From Nitrococcus sp. (lineage in GTDB: Bacteria; Pseudomonadota; Gammaproteobacteria; Nitrococcales; Nitrococcaceae): a DNA stretch of 6,224 nt. The notes beneath the pieces were generated by a model. It saw only the letters and a program-made list of their open reading frames with translations, did no database searches and was not told the DNA's origin. Positions 1 through 5,772 of the stretch are shown here, piece after piece. Position 1 is the stretch's first letter. Each line of letters starts with the position of its first letter. The stretch is taken from assembly GCA_030452365.1 (NCBI GenBank), contig JAKDMK010000153.1, positions 1 to 6,224 of the forward strand. Reading direction: 5' to 3'. A program made the position numbers and the translations under genes.

Positions 1-1074
1 GTGCTGCGCAGTGACTATCCGAACTACCATGTGGTGGTCTGCGACAACGCCTCGAGCGACGGCTCACCCGAGCGCATCCGGGACTGGGCCGCGGGCCGGC
101 TGGACACCCTGCGACCCGGTCAACCAGCGCTGGTCAAGTATCTGCGTGCGCCGCTAGCCAAACCCATTGACTGCTTGGAGCTGACCCGCGCCGAGGCCGA
201 AGCGCCCACGCCCGACCTACCGGACGCTCCGCTGACTCTCATCCACACCGGTGCCAACCTCGGCTTCGCCGGCGGCAACAACGTCGCGCTGCGCTATGCC
301 CTCGCCCGAGCGGACACGGACTACGTCTGGCTGCTGAACAACGACACCATCGTCGCGCCGGACGCCCTCACCCGGCTCGTAGAGCGCATGGATGGCGACC
401 CCGGCGCCGGGCTCTGCGGCTCGATGCTGCTCGACTACGACGACCCGAACCGGGTTCAGGCGCTCGGCGGCGCGCGCTTCAACCCCTGGCTTGGCACCCA
501 CCGGGTGATCGGCGCCGGCCAGGCGGCCGACGCGCCGGTGGACGGGCGCTGGGTGGAGGCAAGTATGTCCTATGTCATCGGCGCGTGCATGCTCGCCTCC
601 CGTCGCTGGCTTGAAGAGGTCGGGCTGCTGTGCGAGGACTACTTCCTTTACTTCGAGGAGATCGACTGGGCGGTGCGCGGCCGGCGGCGCCTACGGCTTG
701 CCGTCGCCCCCCGCAGCCGGGTCTATCACAAATGCGGCGCGACGATCGCCCGCGCCGACCAGGCCATCGCCACTGATTGCCTGGCGCTGCGCAACCGCCT
801 GCGCTTCACGCGCACCCGTCTGCCCTGGGCGCTGCCGACCGTATGGCTCGGCTTCCTGGGCGTGCTGATCAACCGCATCTGCCGCGGTCAGATCGACCGG
901 GTGAAGCCCATCCTCGGCATTATGTTCGGCCGCTTTCAACTCCCTCTCCCCGCCGGCGAGGGGCGTGCCTCATCATCCCGGCCTGTCTGCGTGCGGCCAC
1001 GCACAGGCAGGCGCAGGCCGGGGTCCATCTTAGCCTTACTGAATTTCAGCGTGCGCCGAAATGACAAAATCTAG
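1..1074 (+). CDS. Family 2 glycosyltransferase, 5'-partial, with a repeat-derived C-terminal tail
   Basis: Inverting GT-A fold glycosyltransferase that would move a sugar from a nucleotide donor to a growing glycan at the cytoplasmic face of the inner membrane. The visible part has 357 residues. It opens in the middle of the nucleotide-binding fold (VVVCDNASSDGS, residues 11-22), so the usual first strand (about 20-25 residues) lies left of the window and the GTG at base 1 is probably not the start. Also seen: NLGFAGGNN (86-94), the metal-binding LLNNDT (111-116, Asp115), GACMLASR (194-201) and the acidic FEEIDWAVRGR (218-228) expected to carry the catalytic base. A hydrophobic stretch spans about 274-294. 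Family proteins normally end near residue 310; the remaining roughly 46 residues are low-complexity, Arg/Pro-rich and encoded by repeat DNA. The stop overlaps the next gene by 14 bp. The family is confident; donor and acceptor are unknown. Confidence 0.93.
   Translation: MLRSDYPNYHVVVCDNASSDGSPERIRDWAAGRLDTLRPGQPALVKYLRAPLAKPIDCLELTRAEAEAPTPDLPDAPLTLIHTGANLGFAGGNNVALRYALARADTDYVWLLNNDTIVAPDALTRLVERMDGDPGAGLCGSMLLDYDDPNRVQALGGARFNPWLGTHRVIGAGQAADAPVDGRWVEASMSYVIGACMLASRRWLEEVGLLCEDYFLYFEEIDWAVRGRRRLRLAVAPRSRVYHKCGATIARADQAIATDCLALRNRLRFTRTRLPWALPTVWLGFLGVLINRICRGQIDRVKPILGIMFGRFQLPLPAGEGRASSSRPVCVRPRTGRRRPGSILALLNFSVRRNDKI
942..1063. repeat. Mosaic of short palindromic repeats across the gene junction
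   Basis: Three inverted-repeat pieces sit side by side. CCCTC (942-946) faces GAGGG (958-962) around a GCCGGC core. CCCGGCCTG (977-985) pairs with CAGGCCGGG (1014-1022), with an inner stem TGCGTG (988-993)/CACGCA (998-1003). ATTTCAGCG (1043-1051) faces CGCCGAAAT (1054-1062) with one mismatch. On the minus strand this reads like common intergenic repeats (GTCATTTCGGCGC..., then AAGATGGACCCCGGCCTGCGCC...). The patch encodes the tail of the upstream glycosyltransferase and supplies the start codon of the downstream one. The inverted repeats are seen directly; assignment to a dispersed family is from memory of similar genomes. Confidence 0.7.
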
Positions 1075-1903
1075 AACGTACTCGAAGTTGCCCAACGACA
1101 ACCCACGCCTGCTCGTGTCAGTAGTCAGCCACGGCCACGGCCACCTCGTCCAAGAACTGCTCACCGACATCCTCAGGCATTGGGACCATACGGGCCTGCG
1201 GTTGGTGCTGACCCAGAACCTCTCAGAGCCCGTGCCGCCGGTGCTCGACGAGCTGCCTTTTCCGGTATGGGTGACCCGCAATCTCCGCCCCCGCAGCTTC
1301 GCCGCCAATCACAATGCAGCCTTTGGGGTCTTCGAGAGCGACGTCTTCTGCGTGGTCAATCCGGATGTTCGATGCCGCGAGGATCCTCTGCCGGCGCTGC
1401 TGCGCGCCCTGGCCTCGCCCGAGATTGGCCTGGCCGCGCCCCGAGTGGCTAGCCCGCGGGGGGAGCTGGAAGACAGCGCGCGCCAGTGCATCACGCCCCT
1501 GCGTATCCTGCGGCGGATCAGCGGCTTGATGCGCGGCCCGGACTACGACATCGATGCGGACCCGGTGTATCCCGATTGGGTCGCCGGCATGTTCATGGCC
1601 CTACGCTCCGAGGTCTTCGCCCGACTCGACGGCTTTGACGAGCGCTACCGGCTGTACTGCGAGGACGCGGACCTGTGCATGCGGCTGTGGTCGAGCGGCC
1701 AACGCGTAGTGCTCGCACCCAATGCCAGCGTCGTACACGGCGCCCAGCGGGCGAGCCATCGGGAGCTGCGCCATCTGCGCTGGCATGTCTCGAGCTTGCT
1801 GCGGTTCTTCGTGCACTATCCATTTTATCGGCCCGTCAAAAGCGTCGTAGCCGAAGAGGCAGGACCCAATAGCTATGGAAACGCTGATTTATACAATTCG
1901 TAA
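1061..1903 (+). CDS. Family 2 glycosyltransferase, rhamnosyltransferase-like
   Basis: Complete 280-residue GT-A glycosyltransferase, probably cytoplasmic or membrane-associated, acting in the same glycan assembly as the gene before it. It begins its fold with LLVSVVSHGHGH (17-28). The canonical DNxS uridine-binding motif is replaced by LTQNLSE (50-56). It has an NPD metal-binding motif (100-102), GMFMALRSEVF (176-186) and the acidic LYCEDADLCMRLW (198-210) with the likely catalytic Glu/Asp, then VVHG (224-227). This order matches compact GT2 proteins often annotated as rhamnosyltransferases, but the sugar is not proven. The ATG at 1061 overlaps the previous gene by 14 bp and has no clear Shine-Dalgarno sequence, so translational coupling is likely. 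A TTG at 1088 or GTG at 1115 are in-frame alternatives; the latter would cut into the first strand. No ATA codons are used. Confidence 0.92.
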   Translation: MTKSRTYSKLPNDNPRLLVSVVSHGHGHLVQELLTDILRHWDHTGLRLVLTQNLSEPVPPVLDELPFPVWVTRNLRPRSFAANHNAAFGVFESDVFCVVNPDVRCREDPLPALLRALASPEIGLAAPRVASPRGELEDSARQCITPLRILRRISGLMRGPDYDIDADPVYPDWVAGMFMALRSEVFARLDGFDERYRLYCEDADLCMRLWSSGQRVVLAPNASVVHGAQRASHRELRHLRWHVSSLLRFFVHYPFYRPVKSVVAEEAGPNSYGNADLYNS

Positions 1904-1943
1904 ATACTCACGCCCCTTCTGAGCAGGATGACTTTTCCATACT

Positions 1944-1985
1944 GTCATTCTGCCCGCAGCCGTCAGGCGGAGTCGCAGAATCCAG
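1944..1985. repeat. Degenerate GTCATTC...GAATCCAG palindromic repeat
   Basis: ATTCTGC (1947-1953) pairs with GCAGAAT (1975-1981), and CCGC (1954-1957) with GCGG (1967-1970) inside. The outer edges GTCATTC and GAATCCAG match the ends of the common bacterial element GTCATTCCCGC...GCGGGAATCCAG. The pairing is seen directly; the family link is by recall. Confidence 0.6.
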
Positions 1986-2023
1986 TCGGTGGATACTGCG
2001 TGCAAGGGGGAGTGAGTAGTTAC

Positions 2024-2051
2024 CATAATTCACGCAAAAGCGGGAATCCAG
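2024..2051. repeat. Second copy of the GAATCCAG-ended repeat, partial
   Basis: ATTCACGC (2028-2035) faces GCGGGAAT (2040-2047) around AAAA, with imperfect pairing, followed by CCAG. The right half is identical to the GCGGGAATCCAG end of the common element; the left half has decayed. Confidence 0.55.
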
Positions 2052-2130
2052 AACAGAGCTGACTCCAACCTCAAACACAAATTGTAGGCAGGAAAACCAA
2101 TGAGAACCTCGAACAACCTCGTTCTACGCC

Positions 2131-2177
2131 GTCATGTCGGCGAAGCCTACCCCGGACACCGATCCGGGGGCTGTAGG
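2131..2177. repeat. Palindromic repeat with CCCCGGA/TCCGGGG stem
   Basis: CCCCGGA (2150-2156) and TCCGGGG (2163-2169) form a perfect 7-bp stem with a 6-base loop. CCTAC (2146-2150) and GTAGG (2173-2177) could extend it as an alternative outer arm. The GTCATGTCGGCGAAG to its left looks like a degenerate left half of the GTCATTC family. Confidence 0.6.
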
Positions 2178-2187
2178 TCCAGTGCTT

Positions 2188-2216
2188 CGTCACGCCCGGC
2201 GCAGGTTGAGGTGACG
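2188..2216. repeat. Degenerate CGTCACC...GGTGACG palindromic repeat
   Basis: Terminal arms CGTCAC (2188-2193) and GTGACG (2211-2216) are perfect; the middle is diverged. Spacing and core resemble the widespread intergenic palindrome CGTCACCCCGGCGAAGGCCGGGGTGACG. It lies 11 bases after the preceding element, in the order often seen for these repeats in proteobacteria (from memory, not searched). Confidence 0.6.
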
Positions 2217-2220
2217 GAGA

Positions 2221-2285
2221 AACCCCAACACCTCCGGTAGCCGCGTCGGAACAAACGTTGGGGTTCGCGTGCTCACCCCAACCTA
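2221..2285. repeat. GTTGGGGT/ACCCCAAC palindrome with an extra left half-site
   Basis: GTTGGGGT (2257-2264) and ACCCCAAC (2275-2282) are perfect 8-bp arms around a 10-base loop. On the minus strand this reads ATAGGTTGGGGTGAGC...GAACCCCAACG, like a repeat common in gammaproteobacterial genomes. A further AACCCCAAC at 2221-2229 is a perfect 9-bp complement of GTTGGGGTT (2257-2265), so two mutually exclusive hairpins are possible. Confidence 0.65.
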
Positions 2286-2336
2286 TCGAGCTACGCAGCA
2301 GCGCTGGTCGCATCGTCGTCAAGCGTCGCGCACTCA

Positions 2337-2465
2337 ATGGCGAACTACACATCTAACAGCACCGATTTGAACGAGGTGCTGACACCAGACGATGTGGCGC
2401 CAGTAAAGGAGCGAATCCGTTAGCGGATCGAAGGTTGGCGTCTCAAGCACACCAGGAAGAGCTAG
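2337..2465 (+). pseudogene. Possible small gene remnant, unrecognised
   Basis: From the ATG at 2337 the frame reads 28 residues, including DLNEVLTPDDVAPVKERIR, to a TAG at 2421. It continues as RIEGWRLKHTRKS to a second TAG at 2463. The charged, helix-like composition after the repeats looks more protein-like than the rest of the gap and might be a short decayed gene. I recognise no family and there is no clear ribosome binding site, so it may be chance. Confidence 0.15.
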
Positions 2466-2510
2466 GTGAAAGCACTCGGCGTGGATAATAAAGGGCAGCG
2501 AGATTGACCT

Positions 2511-3689
2511 ATGGCCATGACAGCCTCACCAATTCGATCGCGGGAGAATTTTCTCGTATTCGGTGCGCCACTCATCGAGGATGCCGAGATCCGCGAGGTG
2601 GTCGCCAGCATGGAGAGCGGCTGGCTCGGCACCGGTCCCAAGGTGGCGCGCTTCGAGCGCGATTTCGCCGCCTATAAAAACGTGCCCCACGCGGTCGCAG
2701 TCAACTCCTGCACCGCAGCGCTGCACCTGAGCATCCTGGCTGCCGGCATCGGTCCCGGCGACGAGGTAATCACCACGCCGCTAACCTTCTGCGCCACCGT
2801 CAACGCTGTCCTGCACGCCGGCGCCACGCCGGTTCTGGCTGACGTCGATCCCGTTACCATGAACATTGACCCCAAGCGAGTGGCGGAGCGCGTTACCCCA
2901 CGCACGCGCGCCATCCTGCCGGTGCATTTTGCAGGCCGCCCGTGCGATATGGATGCGCTATGTGAGCTAGCGACGGTCCGCGATCTGACCCTGATCGAGG
3001 ATTGCGCCCACGCCATCGAAACCGAGTATCGCGGACGCAAGGCCGGTGCCTTCGGCGCTTTCGGCTGCTTCAGCTTCTACGTGACCAAAAACGTGGTCAC
3101 CGGCGAAGGCGGCATGGTGGTGACCAAGGCCGAAGATACCGCCGCGCGCATCAAGATGCTTGCCCTTCACGGTATGAGCAAGGATGCTTGGAATCGCTTC
3201 GGCGATGAGGGCTACAAGCATTATCAAGTTGTTGAATGCGGATTCAAGTACAACATGATGGACCTGCAGGCGGCCATCGGCATTCATCAGCTCGAACGCG
3301 TGGAGCGCTGCTTGGCGCGGCGGGAACAGATCTGGCGGCTTTACGACGAGGCTTTCGCCAATCTGCCGGTCGAATTGCCTGCGCCGTCCGCGCCCGACAC
3401 CCGCCACGGGCGCCACTTATATACCCTGCTGATCGACGGGGCACGCGCGGGCCTTTCGCGCGACGCCTTTCTCAATGCCATGAACCGGCACAAGATCGGA
3501 GTTGGGGTCCACTATCTCAGCCTTCCTGAACACCCGTACTACCAGCGCGCCCTAGGCTGGGATCCGGAAGTTTATCCCAATGCCATGCGTATTGGGCGCC
3601 AGACGGTGAGCTTGCCGCTATCGGCGAAGCTGACGGACGGCGACGTGGACGACGTGATCGAGGCCGTGGAAAGAGTACTGACGGAATGA
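2511..3689 (+). CDS. DegT/DnrJ/EryC1/StrS family PLP-dependent sugar aminotransferase
   Basis: Fold-type I aminotransferase, expected to transfer an amino group, usually from glutamate, to a keto sugar nucleotide in the cytoplasm, giving a 4-amino (or 3-amino) deoxysugar for the glycan. At 392 residues it has the usual full length. Key parts: SGWLGTGPK (36-44), substrate/phosphate loop NSCTAALHLS (65-74), GDEVITTPLTF (83-93), LIEDCAHA (161-168) with Asp164 for the PLP ring nitrogen, SFYVTKN (188-194) with Lys193 as Schiff-base lysine followed by GEGGMV (198-203), and GFKYNMMDLQAAIG (244-257). The pattern resembles ArnB- and perosamine-synthase-type enzymes but does not fix the substrate. ATG at 2517 is an in-frame alternative start; upstream AAAGGG (2490-2495) is rather far and a CGAGA at 2499-2503 is weak. 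It stands alone between two gaps, so it probably has its own promoter. Confidence 0.95.
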   Translation: MAMTASPIRSRENFLVFGAPLIEDAEIREVVASMESGWLGTGPKVARFERDFAAYKNVPHAVAVNSCTAALHLSILAAGIGPGDEVITTPLTFCATVNAVLHAGATPVLADVDPVTMNIDPKRVAERVTPRTRAILPVHFAGRPCDMDALCELATVRDLTLIEDCAHAIETEYRGRKAGAFGAFGCFSFYVTKNVVTGEGGMVVTKAEDTAARIKMLALHGMSKDAWNRFGDEGYKHYQVVECGFKYNMMDLQAAIGIHQLERVERCLARREQIWRLYDEAFANLPVELPAPSAPDTRHGRHLYTLLIDGARAGLSRDAFLNAMNRHKIGVGVHYLSLPEHPYYQRALGWDPEVYPNAMRIGRQTVSLPLSAKLTDGDVDDVIEAVERVLTE

Positions 3690-3868
3690 ACTGGATCAGA
3701 AAAACTATGTGGGTCGGTCGGAGGCAACCCGAAATTATAGTACGAGCACCCTCAGGGCGGCGGCTCACAACGACTTCCGTGGGAGTATGACGACAGCCCC
3801 CCCGATCATTATTTCGCCGACCTGATGGAAAGATGATACGTCTATAATGTGCCCGAAATACTATTTTC
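3690..3868. other. 179-bp intergenic gap before the tailoring genes
   Basis: No reading frame of interest and no clear hairpin terminator. GC falls here compared with the aminotransferase gene. An 8-bp direct repeat CCCGAAAT occurs at 3728-3735 and 3852-3859, possibly by chance. The right end carries a TATAAT box. Confidence 0.6.
3843..3848 (+). promoter_or_regulatory. Candidate -10 box (TATAAT)
   Basis: A perfect TATAAT lies 20 bases before the next start codon. No good TTGACA-like sequence sits 16-18 bases upstream (the region reads ACCTGA/GACCTG), and there is no extended TG. If used, transcription would begin around 3855 and leave a leader of only about 14 bases with no Shine-Dalgarno sequence. 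Confidence 0.4.
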
Positions 3869-4852
3869 ATGAAGATCCTCAAAGAAGTTGATCGTGACAT
3901 GTGGTGGGAAGTGGCGATGGCCTGCCCTTATGCCACGTTCTTTCACTCGCCACTGTGGCATCAGTTGGCATCCGAGACCTATAGGGAAAAGCAAGACGCT
4001 TCGATAGCCGCCGTTTGTGACAACAGCACTAGGATGGTTCTTCCTTTACTACAGACAGGTCGAAGGAGGCGGGGCTTGTTCAGGTCGTTAGCTTCCACCT
4101 TCGCGGGGTGCTACGGCGGCGTCATTGCCGACGGCCCCATCTCGAAGAGCGAGGTTGGAAATCTCTACACTGTCGCGCTAGCCGGAAACGTGGGGCGATT
4201 CCAGATCACTAGCAATCCCATACAGACTGATTTCCACACGGCCAGATTGCTTGGTGTAGAAGCAAACATCGATGTCACGCAGATTCTAGCATTGAACGGC
4301 GACTTTGACGCCATTAAATCGGGGTTCTCGAAAGGGCACAACAGCAGCATAAAAAAGGGGCACCGAATGGGGGTCACCGTACGTCAAGCGGAGTCCTTGG
4401 ACGATTACCGGGCCTACTACAGCGCCTATGAGGATTCTCTCCGCAGATGGAAAGAAAAGGCGACGAGCTGTTATCCCTGGCGTCTGTTCGAGAACGGATT
4501 TCGCCTTTCGCAAGAGCACCCGCAACACATCAAACTCTGGCTTGCGGAAATTGATCAAAAAGTAATTGCTGGAGCTTGGGTGTTTTACTGGAATAACCAT
4601 GCCGATTGGTGGCATGGTGCTGCGTATGAGGAATACTTCAACTACTATCCCAACAACGTGCTACAGGTGGAGATCATCCGAGATGCGCTGACGCAGGGGT
4701 ACAAATATTACGACTTCAACCCCAGCGGCGGTCACGATGGGGTAGCACGGTTCAAGGGACGGTTCGGTGCAGACGAATGGCCTATAATGCGGTGGGCCTA
4801 CACGGATCGCCGCCTGAGACTAGCAACCAGCCTCACGAACCTGTTCCAATGA
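3869..4852 (+). CDS. FemAB-like / GNAT-fold (Acetyltransf_6 type) acyl- or aminoacyltransferase
   Basis: 327-residue protein with the two-lobed GNAT layout of FemAB-related proteins. The N-terminal lobe has the typical opening CPYATFFHSPLWHQL (19-33). A basic linker GHNSSIKKGHRMGV (156-169) leads into the second lobe with YYSAYEDSLRRW (183-194), AEIDQKVIAGAWVFY (226-240) and the closing signature YYDFNPSGG (280-288) then GVARFKGRFGA (291-301). Gram-positive FemAB/FemX enzymes add amino acids from aminoacyl-tRNA to peptidoglycan. Relatives in Gram-negative exopolysaccharide loci are poorly defined and may acylate an amino sugar. The neighbouring aminotransferase makes N-acylation of an amino sugar attractive, but this is inference. 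ATG at 3869 preserves the expected first strand; ATG at 3899 is an in-frame alternative. Neither has a strong ribosome binding site. GC is lower than upstream and 4 of 16 Ile codons are ATA. Confidence 0.82.
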   Translation: MKILKEVDRDMWWEVAMACPYATFFHSPLWHQLASETYREKQDASIAAVCDNSTRMVLPLLQTGRRRRGLFRSLASTFAGCYGGVIADGPISKSEVGNLYTVALAGNVGRFQITSNPIQTDFHTARLLGVEANIDVTQILALNGDFDAIKSGFSKGHNSSIKKGHRMGVTVRQAESLDDYRAYYSAYEDSLRRWKEKATSCYPWRLFENGFRLSQEHPQHIKLWLAEIDQKVIAGAWVFYWNNHADWWHGAAYEEYFNYYPNNVLQVEIIRDALTQGYKYYDFNPSGGHDGVARFKGRFGADEWPIMRWAYTDRRLRLATSLTNLFQ

Positions 4853-5772
4853 ACACCCAGATTCGGCAGCTCCGGCGCTTCACCTCCTCTGCCGGCATGG
4901 GTATTGCGCCGCTGCTCGAAAAGGGACTGTTGCTAAATGCGCATCAATCAAGCCGACCACAGCTTTTCATTCTCGGGCTTCCGCGCTCCGGCACGACGCT
5001 GATTTACCAGTACCTCGTGCACCGCCTGCAGGTTGCCTATTTCACCAACGGCGTAGGAAACTATCCGATGGCACCGTGCCTCACCACCTTCCTTCAATCG
5101 AAGCTGCACGGCGCCTACGCTTCAGACTTTAGAAGCCGGTATGGGAAAGTAACCGGCCCCGTGGCGCCCCGTGAGGCTGGCGGATTCTGGGGCCGATTCT
5201 TCCGCCTTGACGATTACGTGCGCTTCGACGATATAGCCCCAGAGCACATCCGCGAGCTGCGACGGACGATCGCGTGCGTCCAGCACAATTTCGGAGATGC
5301 GCCGTTCGTCAACAAGAACGTAAAGCACATGCTACGCATCGACGCGCTCGCCCGGATCTTCCCGAACGCCTATTTCTTGATCGTCGGGCGTGACATTAAC
5401 GCCGTAGCGCTTTCCGTCTTGCGAGGCCGCCATGAAAACCTCGACCATCCCGAAAAATGGTGGTCGGTAAAATCGCCGAACTACGAGACGCTGAAGGATC
5501 TGCCTCCCGCAGAGCAGGTGGCACGTCAACTGCCCGCTCTCAAGGCAAAGCTGTCGGCGGATCTTTCTGGGGTTTCCGCCGAGCGGGTGCTGACCGTCGG
5601 GTACGAGACGTTCTGCGACCAGCCGGAATCTTTGGTGGCGCGCGTGCGTGAAGTATTGAAACCGCTTGACTTTCGGAATTCTCCGGAGCAGTCATTCACG
5701 CCGTCCGCGAACAATCCCCGCACCCCTGAGGAATTACGACTCATAGAACTACTTGAACATGCAGACAACTGA
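4849..5772 (+). CDS. PAPS-dependent sulfotransferase family protein
   Basis: 307-residue protein expected to transfer sulfate from 3'-phosphoadenosine-5'-phosphosulfate to a hydroxyl or amino group, here probably on the glycan or its lipid carrier. LFILGLPRSGTTLIYQYL (39-56) is the 5'-phosphosulfate binding loop. NAYFLIVGRDINAVALSVLRG (173-193) fits the 3'-phosphate binding segment, with Arg181 and Ser189 as likely ligands. NKNVKHMLRIDALARIFPNA (155-174) and VGYETFCDQPESLVARV (250-266) follow the usual Sulfotransfer pattern. No signal peptide or membrane segment is seen, so it should be cytoplasmic. The start at 4849 forms an ATGA overlap with the FemAB-like gene's stop and has no Shine-Dalgarno sequence, pointing to translational coupling. 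An earlier ATG at 4777 would add 24 unlikely residues inside the upstream gene. Fold call is firm; acceptor is unknown. Confidence 0.88.
   Translation: MNTQIRQLRRFTSSAGMGIAPLLEKGLLLNAHQSSRPQLFILGLPRSGTTLIYQYLVHRLQVAYFTNGVGNYPMAPCLTTFLQSKLHGAYASDFRSRYGKVTGPVAPREAGGFWGRFFRLDDYVRFDDIAPEHIRELRRTIACVQHNFGDAPFVNKNVKHMLRIDALARIFPNAYFLIVGRDINAVALSVLRGRHENLDHPEKWWSVKSPNYETLKDLPPAEQVARQLPALKAKLSADLSGVSAERVLTVGYETFCDQPESLVARVREVLKPLDFRNSPEQSFTPSANNPRTPEELRLIELLEHADN

Larger units (their letters stand above)
1904..2510. other. 607-bp intergenic region rich in degenerate palindromic repeats
   Basis: No convincing protein gene lies here. Open frames on either strand are short, run across the palindromes and resemble no family I know. 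The region holds at least five repeat elements, listed separately, plus a weak possible gene remnant near its right end. I saw no strong intrinsic terminator (GC stem followed by a T run) after the upstream gene. A GATAAT hexamer (2484-2489) lies 22 bases before the aminotransferase start, but no -35 partner is recognisable. The gap breaks the cluster into two probable transcription units. Confidence 0.75.

Noticed and set aside
1..3. GTG at base 1 as a real start codon
   Set aside because: The protein begins in the middle of the conserved first half of the GT2 fold, so the gene must start left of the window.
2071..2352. 93-residue open frame on the minus strand in the large gap
   Set aside because: It runs across several palindromic repeats, has odd composition and resembles no known family.
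2967..3416. 149-residue minus-strand frame opposite the aminotransferase
   Set aside because: It is the antisense shadow of a strongly conserved plus-strand gene in high-GC DNA.
3728..3859. Direct repeat CCCGAAAT (3728-3735 and 3852-3859) as operator sites or an insertion footprint
   Set aside because: Only 8 bp, no inverted structure and nothing element-like between the copies; chance is a sufficient explanation.
4783..4788. TATAAT inside the FemAB-like gene as an internal promoter
   Set aside because: It encodes conserved-context residues (Pro-Ile-Met) and has no obvious -35 partner; likely coincidence.
4777..4848. Earlier ATG at 4777 as start of the sulfotransferase
   Set aside because: It would overlap the FemAB-like gene by 76 bp and add residues unlike the family; ATG 4849 gives an ATGA overlap and a natural N-terminus.
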